From Streptomyces silvae (GTDB taxonomy: Bacteria; Actinomycetota; Actinomycetes; Streptomycetales; Streptomycetaceae), in NCBI RefSeq assembly GCF_016745505.1, contig NZ_JAERUC010000160.1:1-48081 (forward strand): a stretch of 48,081 nt of DNA, given 5' to 3'. The number at the start of each line of letters is the position of its first letter. The stretch's first letter is position 1. Both the position numbers and the translations under genes were made by a program. Below, piece by piece: positions 41,683 through 48,081 of the stretch. The notes beneath the pieces were generated by a model. The model worked only from the letters and a program-made list of their open reading frames with translations, was not told the origin of the DNA and did not search any database.

Positions 41683-42324
41683 TCAGTGCTCACCCCAGGG
41701 CGATCCGTACGCCGAGGCGAGCGCGCCCGCCTCCCCGGGTGTCAGCAGCCGCGGGGACCGCTCCCCCAGGGCGAGGAGGAGGGCTGACACCTCCTCCAGT
41801 TCCACCGCGGCGTCGACGGCGCGGGCCATGGTGGGGCCGGCGAGGACGGGGCCGTGGTTCTGGAGGAGTGCGGCGCGGAACGGGAAGGGCAGCCGGGCGA
41901 GGTCCTCGGCCTGTCCGGCGTCGCCGGGCGGCGCGTACGGGAGGAGGGGGGTCTGGCCGACGCGCATCACGAAGTACGGGGTCAGCGGAGGCACCGCGCT
42001 CCTCGCCGACCACGGATCCAGGCAGGACACCGCGGTGGCGTGCCGGGCGTGCAGATGGACGACGGCGCGGGTGGCGGGGTCGCGCCGGTAGAAGGCGCTG
42101 TGCAGGGGGAACTCCTTCGACGGGCGCGGCCCGTCGAGGTGGGTGCCGTCGGGGGCGAGGACGCTGAGCCCGTCGGGGTCGACGTGGGCGAGGTCGGCGC
42201 CGGTGGGGGTGATGAGGATGTGGTCGTCGATCCGGACGCTGAGGTTGCCGGAGGAGCCGGGGCTGAGCCCGAGGGCGGCCAGCCGGGCGCCCGCGGCGGC
42301 GAGTTCGGTGCGGGGGTCGCTCAT
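41683..42324 (-). CDS. otnC: Class II aldolase-family 3-oxo-tetronate 4-phosphate decarboxylase
   Basis: The 213-residue protein has the class II aldolase/adducin features: SPGSSGNLSVR, PTGADLAHV, zinc ligands in HLHARHATAVSC and the late NHGPV. Together with OtnK it should convert 3-oxo-tetronate 4-phosphate to dihydroxyacetone phosphate and CO2. Its ATG overlaps the otnK stop (ATGA), so it is coupled to that gene. The assignment rests on the otnK pairing; L-fuculose/ribulose phosphate aldolases are related. Confidence 0.85.
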   Translation of the reverse strand: MSDPRTELAAAGARLAALGLSPGSSGNLSVRIDDHILITPTGADLAHVDPDGLSVLAPDGTHLDGPRPSKEFPLHSAFYRRDPATRAVVHLHARHATAVSCLDPWSARSAVPPLTPYFVMRVGQTPLLPYAPPGDAGQAEDLARLPFPFRAALLQNHGPVLAGPTMARAVDAAVELEEVSALLLALGERSPRLLTPGEAGALASAYGSPWGEH

Positions 42325-43604
42325 GCCAGCGCGCTCCAGGCTTCCGTGAAGATGGCGGTGTCGCCGAAGTTGCCCGACTTGAGGGCGAGGTCCACCGCGT
42401 GGTCCCGGCCGTGCGCCCGGCCTTCGGCGCGCGCCCAGGTGACGCCCGGGGCGATGGGCGAGCCGATGGCCAGGGTGCGGACGCCGAGGGCGGTGACGAC
42501 GGCTCCGGAGGTCTCACCGCCGGCCACGAGGAGGCGGCGGGCGCCCGCGGCGACCAGGTCGGTGGCGCAGGTGGCGAGGGCCCGCTCGACCAGCTCGGAG
42601 GGGTCGGGGCCGTCGTGCGGCGCCGGCTGGTCGAGGTCGCCGAGGTCGTCCACGGAGTAGATCAGGGGTGGCTTCCCGGGGTCGTCGTCCCAGGCCCGGC
42701 GCGCGAAGGCGACGAGTCCGGCGACCGTCCCGGCGAAGTCGGCGCGCAGGGCGGCCAGGTCGAGCTTGCGGTGCGGCAGGCGGGCGCGGGCGTGGGCGAC
42801 CTGGGCCCTGGTGGCGGACGAGGCGCTGCCGGAGAGGACGACGCCGGGGTCGCCGGGGCGGGAGGCCGGTGCGGCGCGGGCCGCCTCGGCGTGCGGGCCG
42901 GTCAGGCCGAGGGCGAGGCCCGCCGCTCCGGTGACGAGGGTGAGGTGGCTGGTGGCCGCGCAGATCGTCACCAGGTCCTCGTCGGTCACGGCGTCCACGA
43001 CCACCAGGGCGTCGGCGAGCCCGGGCGCGTCGAGTGCGGCACGCAGCGCGTCGCCGCCCCGCCGCACGGTGTCGAGGCCGATGGCGTGGACCGGGTGGCC
43101 GGTCTGCGGGGTGAGCAGCCTGCCGAGGTCCGAGTCGCGCATCGGTGTGAGCGGGTGGTGCCGCATGGGGCTCTCGTCGAGGGGCTCGCCGTGGACGAAG
43201 AGGCGGCCCCCGTGGACGGTGCGTCCGGTGGCGGGGAAGGAGGGGACGACGACGGTGCGGTGTTCGCCCAGTTCCGCGAGGAGGGCGTCGGTCACCGGGC
43301 CGATGTTGCCGCGCGGGGTGGAGTCGAAGGTGGAGCAGTACTTGAAGTAGAAGCGCGCGCAGCCGGACGCGCGCAGGGCGCGCAGGGCCGCGACCGACGT
43401 ACCGACGGCCTCCTCCACGGGCGCGGTGCGCGACTTGAGGGCGACCACCACCGCGTCGGCGTCACGCACGGCTGTCTGCCCCGGCCCCTCCGTGAGGGCG
43501 TCCGGGCCCACGGTCACCACGGTCCTGTGACCCCGGGCGACGAGCATGGTGGCGAGATCGGTGGCTCCGGTGAAGTCGTCGGCGATGGCCCCGAGGGTCG
43601 GCAT
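42321..43604 (-). CDS. otnK: Four-carbon acid sugar kinase (3-oxo-tetronate kinase, DUF1537 family)
   Basis: The 427-residue protein has the DUF1537 N-terminal substrate motif IADDFTGATDLA, the YFKYCSTFDSTPRGNIGPV segment, and the C-terminal nucleotide motif VAGGETSGAVVTALG. It should phosphorylate the 4-OH of a 3-oxo four-carbon acid. It is the first gene of the minus-strand pair and is divergent from the oxidoreductase-permease-repressor operon. D-threonate kinase or 3-oxo-isoapionate kinase are alternatives in the family, but the OtnC partner favours OtnK. Confidence 0.87.
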   Translation of the reverse strand: MPTLGAIADDFTGATDLATMLVARGHRTVVTVGPDALTEGPGQTAVRDADAVVVALKSRTAPVEEAVGTSVAALRALRASGCARFYFKYCSTFDSTPRGNIGPVTDALLAELGEHRTVVVPSFPATGRTVHGGRLFVHGEPLDESPMRHHPLTPMRDSDLGRLLTPQTGHPVHAIGLDTVRRGGDALRAALDAPGLADALVVVDAVTDEDLVTICAATSHLTLVTGAAGLALGLTGPHAEAARAAPASRPGDPGVVLSGSASSATRAQVAHARARLPHRKLDLAALRADFAGTVAGLVAFARRAWDDDPGKPPLIYSVDDLGDLDQPAPHDGPDPSELVERALATCATDLVAAGARRLLVAGGETSGAVVTALGVRTLAIGSPIAPGVTWARAEGRAHGRDHAVDLALKSGNFGDTAIFTEAWSALA

Positions 43605-43670
43605 CGGACCTCCTTGCGTTGGGGGGTGCGGTGCCGAGTGGGATTCCCCGACAGCCTGTGTGTGAAAAAA

Positions 43671-43678
43671 TGTTAACA
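43671..43678. promoter_or_regulatory. TGTTAACA box 1
   Basis: A perfect eight-base palindrome about 67 bp before the otnK start, one of two copies in the divergent region; likely a DeoR-family operator half. Confidence 0.5.
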
Positions 43679-43693
43679 GACTTTACGCAGACG

Positions 43694-43711
43694 AGATGTG
43701 CTGGTACATCT
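43694..43711. promoter_or_regulatory. Inverted repeat AGATGT-N6-ACATCT
   Basis: Perfect six-base arms midway between the two TGTTAACA boxes. Confidence 0.45.
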
Positions 43712-43719
43712 TGTTAACA
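43712..43719. promoter_or_regulatory. TGTTAACA box 2
   Basis: The second copy, 41 bp from the first (about four helical turns), on the side of the oxidoreductase gene. Confidence 0.5.
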
Positions 43720-43804
43720 CGCTCCCCTGTGGTGCTCGTGCCGTGGCCGAGACCGCGTCCGCCGGAGCCGTTGAACCGAGCCGTGTGCCCGTCTAGGAGA
43801 GCCC

Positions 43805-45214
43805 ATGAATCTGCATCACCTGTTCGCCGGAACCGGCGACCGGACCGTGCGTTACGCACTGTCCGGAGCCGGCGGCGGCTTCGCCCGGACCCTGCTGGCC
43901 CAGACCCCGCGCACCGGGCGTCTGGCGCCGGCCGTCCTGTGCGACCGTGACGTGGAGCGGCTGCGCGGGATGCTCGTCGAGCTCGGCTACCCGGCGGCGG
44001 GCCTGGCGGTCTGCGCGGACGCCGACGAGGTCGCGAGGGCCGCCGCGGAGGGGTCGATCGCCCTGGTCGCGGACGGCTCGCTGCTCCCCGCCGCCCCCTG
44101 GGACATCCTGGTGGAGGCGACCGGGAGCCCGGCCGACGGATACGCCATGGCGCGCGAGGCGCTGACCGGCGGCCGTCACGTCGCCATGGTGAGCAAGGAG
44201 GTCGACTCCGTCGCCGGCCTGCACCTCGCGGACCTGGCCCGGGACAACGGTGTCGTCTACACCACGGCCGACGGCGACCAGCCGGCCAACCTCATCGCCC
44301 TCGTGACCTGGGCGGAGCTGCTCGGCCTCGACATCGTGGCGATCGGCAAGTCCAGCGAGTACGACCTCGTCCTCGACCCCGCGGCCGGCACGGTCACCCA
44401 GCTCGACACCACGGTGCCCGCTCCCGAGCTGGCCGGACTGCTGAGCCTCGGTTCCGACGTACGCGCGACACTCGCCGCCCGCGCCGCCGCGGTCACCGCG
44501 CTGCCGACCGGGGCCACCGCCGACTACTGCGAGATGGCGGTGGTCGCGACCAGCACGGGCTTCCGGCCGGACACCGAGCGCCTGCACTACCCGGTCGCCC
44601 GGATCGCCGAACTCGCCGACGTCTACGCCCTGCGCGAGGACGGCGGCCTGCTGCACCGCGCGGGTGCCGTCGACGTGTTCAGCGCCCTGCGGCTGCCGGA
44701 CGAGGCCTCGTTCGCCGGGGGCGTCTTCGTCGTCGTACGCACCGGGGACCCGGTCACCTGGGAGACGCTGCGGGGCAAGGGACACGTGGTCAGCCGGGAC
44801 GGGCGCTACGCGGCGGTCTACCTGCCGTACCACCTGATGGGCGTCGAGACCCCGGTCTCGCTGCTCTCGGCGGTGCTCCACGGCCGGCCCTCCGGCGGCA
44901 CCGACCCGCGCGCCCACGCCGTGCTCGCCGGCCGGGCCCGGCGTGACCTGCCCGCCGGCACGGTGCTGGACATGGGCGGCCACCACCACGACGTCACCGG
45001 CGTCCAGGCCGTCCTGCTCCGCGACGAGGACGCCCCCGCCGACACAGCCCCGCTGTATCTCGCCGCGCACACCACCCTCGCGCGCGAGGTGCGGGCCGGT
45101 GACCTGATCACCCTCGGCGATCTCGCCGACCCGGACGCGGACCTGCTGCACGCCTGGACCTCCGGGCGCACCTCCCGCGCCACCGACGCCTCCGCCCCCT
45201 ACGTGAGCCGATGA
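43805..45214 (+). CDS. NAD(P)-dependent oxidoreductase with C-terminal SAF domain
   Basis: The 469-residue protein starts with a Rossmann motif LSGAGGGFARTL like that of homoserine dehydrogenases, with EATGSP and VSKEVD matching the conserved NAD-binding-domain positions, then a central domain (DGDQPANLIALV...) and a C-terminal SAF-like segment (RDLPAGTVLDMGG; AREVRAGDLITLGD). It is not a complete homoserine dehydrogenase. Its position in the tetronate locus suggests it oxidises the incoming C4 acid; this is inference. It is translationally coupled to the permease by an ATGA overlap. Confidence 0.82.
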   Translation: MNLHHLFAGTGDRTVRYALSGAGGGFARTLLAQTPRTGRLAPAVLCDRDVERLRGMLVELGYPAAGLAVCADADEVARAAAEGSIALVADGSLLPAAPWDILVEATGSPADGYAMAREALTGGRHVAMVSKEVDSVAGLHLADLARDNGVVYTTADGDQPANLIALVTWAELLGLDIVAIGKSSEYDLVLDPAAGTVTQLDTTVPAPELAGLLSLGSDVRATLAARAAAVTALPTGATADYCEMAVVATSTGFRPDTERLHYPVARIAELADVYALREDGGLLHRAGAVDVFSALRLPDEASFAGGVFVVVRTGDPVTWETLRGKGHVVSRDGRYAAVYLPYHLMGVETPVSLLSAVLHGRPSGGTDPRAHAVLAGRARRDLPAGTVLDMGGHHHDVTGVQAVLLRDEDAPADTAPLYLAAHTTLAREVRAGDLITLGDLADPDADLLHAWTSGRTSRATDASAPYVSR

Positions 45215-46572
45215 TGGGTACCGACCTCCAACACCTCCTGCTGGGCGCCGCCGCGGTCGTCGTCCTGATCCTGCTGATCACCAAGGCCAAGCTCCACCCG
45301 TTCCTGGCGCTGGCGCTGTCCGCCCTCGGCCTGGGACTCGCGGCGGGCCTCGGCCCCGGCGACACCGTCGAGCACTTCCAGGACGGCTTCGGCGACGCGC
45401 TGAAGAGCACCGGGCCCACCATCGGGCTCGGCACGATCCTCGGCGGCATCCTGCTGGGCTCCGGCGGAGCCGACCGGATCGCCACCGTCTTCATCGGCTC
45501 CCGGCCGGTGAAGTGGATCCCGACGGCGATCACCGCCGCCGCCCTGCTCATCGGGATGCCGCACCTCTTCGACGTCAGCTTCGTGATGCTGGTGCCGCTG
45601 GTGTACGCGGTCGCCAAGCGCACGGGCACCCACCTGCTGTACGTGGGACTGCCGCTCGCCGCCGGCCTGTACATCTCGCACGGTCTGCTGCCCCCGCACC
45701 CCTCCCCCACGCTCGCCGTCTCGGCGTACGGGGCGAACACGGGCCTGACCATCATGTACGGCCTGATCATCGGCATCCCGATCGCGGTGATCAGCGGACC
45801 GCTGCTGACGAAGTTCGCCTCGCGGTGGTTCGGCCCGGCCCCGGACCTCGACAAGGGCCCCATCCCGGAGACGAGCCCCGAGCCGGAGAACCGCAAGCGG
45901 CCGGCCTCGTTCGCGCTCGCCCTGATCACGGTGCTGCTGCCGCCCGTCCTGATGCTCATCGGAACGGTCGGCACCTCGAACACCGCGGAGGGCTCGCTCC
46001 CGTACGCGGTCTTCGAGGCGTGCGACTCCTCGGTCATATCCCTGCTGGCCGCGGTGATCTTCGCCTTCTTCGCGCTGGGTCTGCGCTCCGGCTTCGGTCT
46101 GGGCCAGCTCCAGAAGATGGCGGGCAAGGGCCTCGGCCCGGTCGGCGGGATCGTGCTGATCCTCGGCGCCGGCGGCGGCCTCAAGGCGATGCTCACCGCG
46201 ACCGGCATCGACAAGCTGATCTCCGACTACGCGGTGGACTGGTCGGTCCCGCCGCTGCTGCTCGCCTGGCTGGTCGCCGCGCTGCTGCGGATCTGCCTCG
46301 GCTCGGCGACGGTGGCCACGGCCGCCGCCACCGGGATCGTCGCCCCGCTGATCGGCGCCTACCCCGGCCTCTCCCCCGAACTGCTGGTGCTGGCGACGGC
46401 GTCGGGCGCGGTGATGCTGTCGCACGTCAACGACTCCGGGTTCTGGCTGTTCAAGGAGTACTACCAGCTCTCGGTGGCCCAGACGTTCCGCACCTGGACC
46501 CTGATGCTGTCCCTGCAGTCACTGCTCAGCCTCGGCGGCGTGCTCCTGCTCAGCACCTTCGTGGGGTCCTGA
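45211..46572 (+). CDS. GntP-family gluconate/sugar-acid permease
   Basis: The 453-residue protein has about 12-14 hydrophobic segments and the GntP features: TIGLGTILGGILLGSGGADRIA, GLLPPHPSPTLAV and SHVNDSGFWLFKEYY near the end. It is a proton symporter of gluconate-like acids and probably brings in the four-carbon acid used by OtnK/OtnC. The ATG overlaps the preceding stop. Confidence 0.92.
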   Translation: MMGTDLQHLLLGAAAVVVLILLITKAKLHPFLALALSALGLGLAAGLGPGDTVEHFQDGFGDALKSTGPTIGLGTILGGILLGSGGADRIATVFIGSRPVKWIPTAITAAALLIGMPHLFDVSFVMLVPLVYAVAKRTGTHLLYVGLPLAAGLYISHGLLPPHPSPTLAVSAYGANTGLTIMYGLIIGIPIAVISGPLLTKFASRWFGPAPDLDKGPIPETSPEPENRKRPASFALALITVLLPPVLMLIGTVGTSNTAEGSLPYAVFEACDSSVISLLAAVIFAFFALGLRSGFGLGQLQKMAGKGLGPVGGIVLILGAGGGLKAMLTATGIDKLISDYAVDWSVPPLLLAWLVAALLRICLGSATVATAAATGIVAPLIGAYPGLSPELLVLATASGAVMLSHVNDSGFWLFKEYYQLSVAQTFRTWTLMLSLQSLLSLGGVLLLSTFVGS

Positions 46573-46620
46573 GGCCGCGCCCTGTTGGGGCGCCGCGCGC
46601 CGGGACGGCACAATCGAGCA

Positions 46621-46637
46621 GCGACCGCGGTGGTCGC
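46621..46637 (+). other. Hairpin adjoining the DeoR ribosome site
   Basis: GCGACC-N5-GGTCGC ends directly before AGGAGG. It may modulate translation of the repressor or form part of an intercistronic processing site. Confidence 0.35.
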
Positions 46638-46657
46638 AGGAGGAAAGGTAAGAAGCA

Positions 46658-47449
46658 GTGGCCGACGAAGAGCAGTTGCCCCTGATCCCCGATCAACGGC
46701 GCGAGCTCCTGTTGAAGCATCTGCGGCGCGACGGGGTACTGAGCGTGCAGCAGATCACCCAGCTCTTCGGCGTCTCCCACATGACCGTCCGCCGCGACAT
46801 CGCCGAACTGGAGCGGCAGGGGCTGGTGTTCTCCGTGCCCGGCGGGGCGCGGATCGCCAGTCACCTCCAGAGCGAGCCCAGCTTCCAGGCCAAGTCCCTG
46901 GTGGAGCAGCCGGAGAAGCAGGCCATGGCCACGGAGGCCGCCGGACTCGTACGGGAGGGCATGACGGTCTACCTGGACGCGGGGACCACGCTGCTGGCCA
47001 TGGTGCCGCTGCTCGCCCGCCACGAGTCGCTGACGGTCGTCACCAACGACTTCACGACCGTCGACCGGCTGATGGCCTCGTCGCACCTGGACGTCATACA
47101 CATCGGCGGCCAGGTGGACCCGTCCAACCGGTCGAGTGTGGGCCGGCTCGCGGCCACGACGCTGCGTCAGCTCGCGCTCGACATCGCCTTCATCAGCACC
47201 AGTTCCTGGGATCTGCTGCGCGGGGTGACGACCCCTTCGGCGGCGAAGGTGGAGGTCAAGCAGGCGGCGATGGAGTGCACGGGGTCCAGTGTGCTGGTCG
47301 CCGGGGCGTCGAAGTACGGGACGTTCGGCAAGTTCCGGGTGGCCCCGCTCAGCGCGTTCGACACCATCGTCACCGACGACTCCCTGGCGGAGGCCGCTGC
47401 CGAGGGCCTGCGGGCCGGTGGCGCCGACCTGCGGCTGGCGGCCGTCTGA
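46658..47449 (+). CDS. DeoR/GlpR-family repressor
   Basis: The 263-residue protein has the DeoR HTH (VLSVQQITQLFGVSHMTVRRDIAELERQG) and the C-terminal sugar-phosphate sensor domain (YLDAGTTLLAMVP, IHIGGQVDPSNRSS, ASKYGTFG). It should sense a phosphorylated intermediate of the tetronate pathway and act at the TGTTAACA boxes. The GTG start has AGGAGG upstream. It follows the permease by 85 bp, with no terminator between them. Confidence 0.9.
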   Translation: MADEEQLPLIPDQRRELLLKHLRRDGVLSVQQITQLFGVSHMTVRRDIAELERQGLVFSVPGGARIASHLQSEPSFQAKSLVEQPEKQAMATEAAGLVREGMTVYLDAGTTLLAMVPLLARHESLTVVTNDFTTVDRLMASSHLDVIHIGGQVDPSNRSSVGRLAATTLRQLALDIAFISTSSWDLLRGVTTPSAAKVEVKQAAMECTGSSVLVAGASKYGTFGKFRVAPLSAFDTIVTDDSLAEAAAEGLRAGGADLRLAAV

Positions 47450-47463
47450 CCGGGACTCGGACC

Positions 47464-47498
47464 CGTCGCCCTTGCCCTTCCACGGGGCAAGGGCGACG
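47464..47498. terminator. Bidirectional terminator
   Basis: Perfect 14-bp arms (47464-47477, 47485-47498) with a seven-base loop between convergent genes. Confidence 0.78.
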
Positions 47499-47504
47499 CC
47501 GTGT

Positions 47505-48081
47505 TCAGACGGCGTCGGCGTCCGTCCTGGTGAGCCGCGCCGACTCCTCCCACAGGGCCCGCGCCGTGTCCATGTCCTGGGCCCGCGCCGACATGGCCGC
47601 CGGCCCGGGCGCTCCCCTGGTCCCGCCCAGCAGCCCGGGGCCGTAGTAGCTTCCGCCGAGCGCCGTGGGCAGGGTGGCCGCGTACAGGGTGGGCAGCGCA
47701 CCGGCGGACGCCGGCTGCGTGTAGAGGCGCGTCACCCGCTCCAGCCGGGCCACCCAGGTCCTGCCCTCCATCCGCGGCCCCGCCTGCCCGAGCTCCGTGG
47801 CGGAGAGACCGGGGTGGGCGGCCAGCGCGAGCACCTGCCTGCCGGAGGCGTCCGCCCGGCGCTGGAGCTCGGCGGTGAAGAGCAGGTTGGCGAGCTTGGA
47901 CTGCGCGTACGCACGCCACTTGTCGTACCCCCGCTCGGCGTCGAGGTTGCCGAAGTCGATACGGCCGAAGCGGTGCGCCAGCGAGGACACGGTCACCACC
48001 CGCGACAGTCCTCCCGCCCCGAGGAGGGGCAGCAGGTGGTGGGTGAGCGCGAAGTGGCCGAGGTGGTTGGTGCCGAACTGC
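47505..48081 (-). CDS. SDR-family oxidoreductase, 5' truncated
   Basis: The frame is open to the right edge; about 191 residues of the C-terminal part remain. Visible SDR elements are TNHLGHFALTHHLL, VVTVSSLAHR (catalytic Ser) and YAQSKLANLLF (YxxxK), which place it in the retinol-dehydrogenase/protochlorophyllide-reductase-like group. Substrate unknown. Confidence 0.85.
   Translation of the reverse strand, partial: QFGTNHLGHFALTHHLLPLLGAGGLSRVVTVSSLAHRFGRIDFGNLDAERGYDKWRAYAQSKLANLLFTAELQRRADASGRQVLALAAHPGLSATELGQAGPRMEGRTWVARLERVTRLYTQPASAGALPTLYAATLPTALGGSYYGPGLLGGTRGAPGPAAMSARAQDMDTARALWEESARLTRTDADAV

Noticed and set aside
43805..45214. Homoserine dehydrogenase
   Set aside because: Only the nucleotide-binding part is similar; the C-terminal SAF-like segment and the GntP/OtnK context point elsewhere.

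Overview
The window is chromosomal DNA from a high-GC actinomycete, almost certainly a Streptomyces. The evidence is the extreme third-position GC, frequent GTG starts, rare TTA codons, many TetR/MarR/PadR/ROK/DeoR regulators, a SpoIIE-type phosphatase, a DUF574 methyltransferase and a DUF5133 protein. I saw no rRNA, tRNA, CRISPR array, insertion sequence or phage gene.

Left part (1-20.9 kb) is catabolic. After the 3' end of a formyltransferase and a MarR regulator comes a tightly packed 11-gene minus-strand operon (11534 to 1472). In transcription order it encodes an aldehyde dehydrogenase, a two-domain extradiol-type (VOC) dioxygenase, an aspartate-dehydrogenase-family protein, an alpha/beta hydrolase, a cupin, two SDR proteins, a ThDP enzyme, a VanB-type reductase, a 74-residue recombinase-like HTH protein and a Rieske oxygenase. 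An AAHS-type MFS transporter is divergent from it, and the shared promoter region carries two inverted repeats sitting on recognisable -35/-10 elements. Next come a TetR-MarR fusion regulator, XdhC, the three subunits of a xanthine-dehydrogenase-family molybdenum hydroxylase, a CoxG-like protein and a MarR regulator. The two loci together look like an aromatic (possibly N-heteroaromatic) catabolic island whose substrate I cannot name.

Middle part (20.9-41.6 kb) is a mixed accessory/housekeeping region. It holds a small acetyltransferase with a 31-bp tandem repeat at its 3' end, a YihY/BrkB membrane protein, a ROK regulator divergent from a frameshifted TauD/TfdA dioxygenase, a long-form GAPDH, a methyltransferase/TetR divergent pair with an operator array, a PAS-GAF-SpoIIE-ATPase phosphatase and a TetR-GDSL hydrolase pair. 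These are followed by an AxeA-like CE4 esterase without a binding module, a DUF574 methyltransferase, a P450-ferredoxin pair (the P450 has a TTA codon), a DUF998 protein with a repeat-encoded tail, DUF5133, a TMEM175-like protein, a PRC-barrel protein, and a PadR-acyl-CoA dehydrogenase pair.

Right part (41.6-47.5 kb) is a four-carbon acid sugar locus: OtnC and OtnK on the minus strand, divergent from a SAF-domain NAD(P) oxidoreductase, a GntP permease and a DeoR-family repressor. The divergent promoter region holds two TGTTAACA boxes flanking another inverted repeat. No LtnD or OtnI is present, so the first steps probably differ from the described L-threonate/D-erythronate routes. The window ends inside an SDR gene. 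Strong GC-rich hairpins separate most convergent or tandem units.
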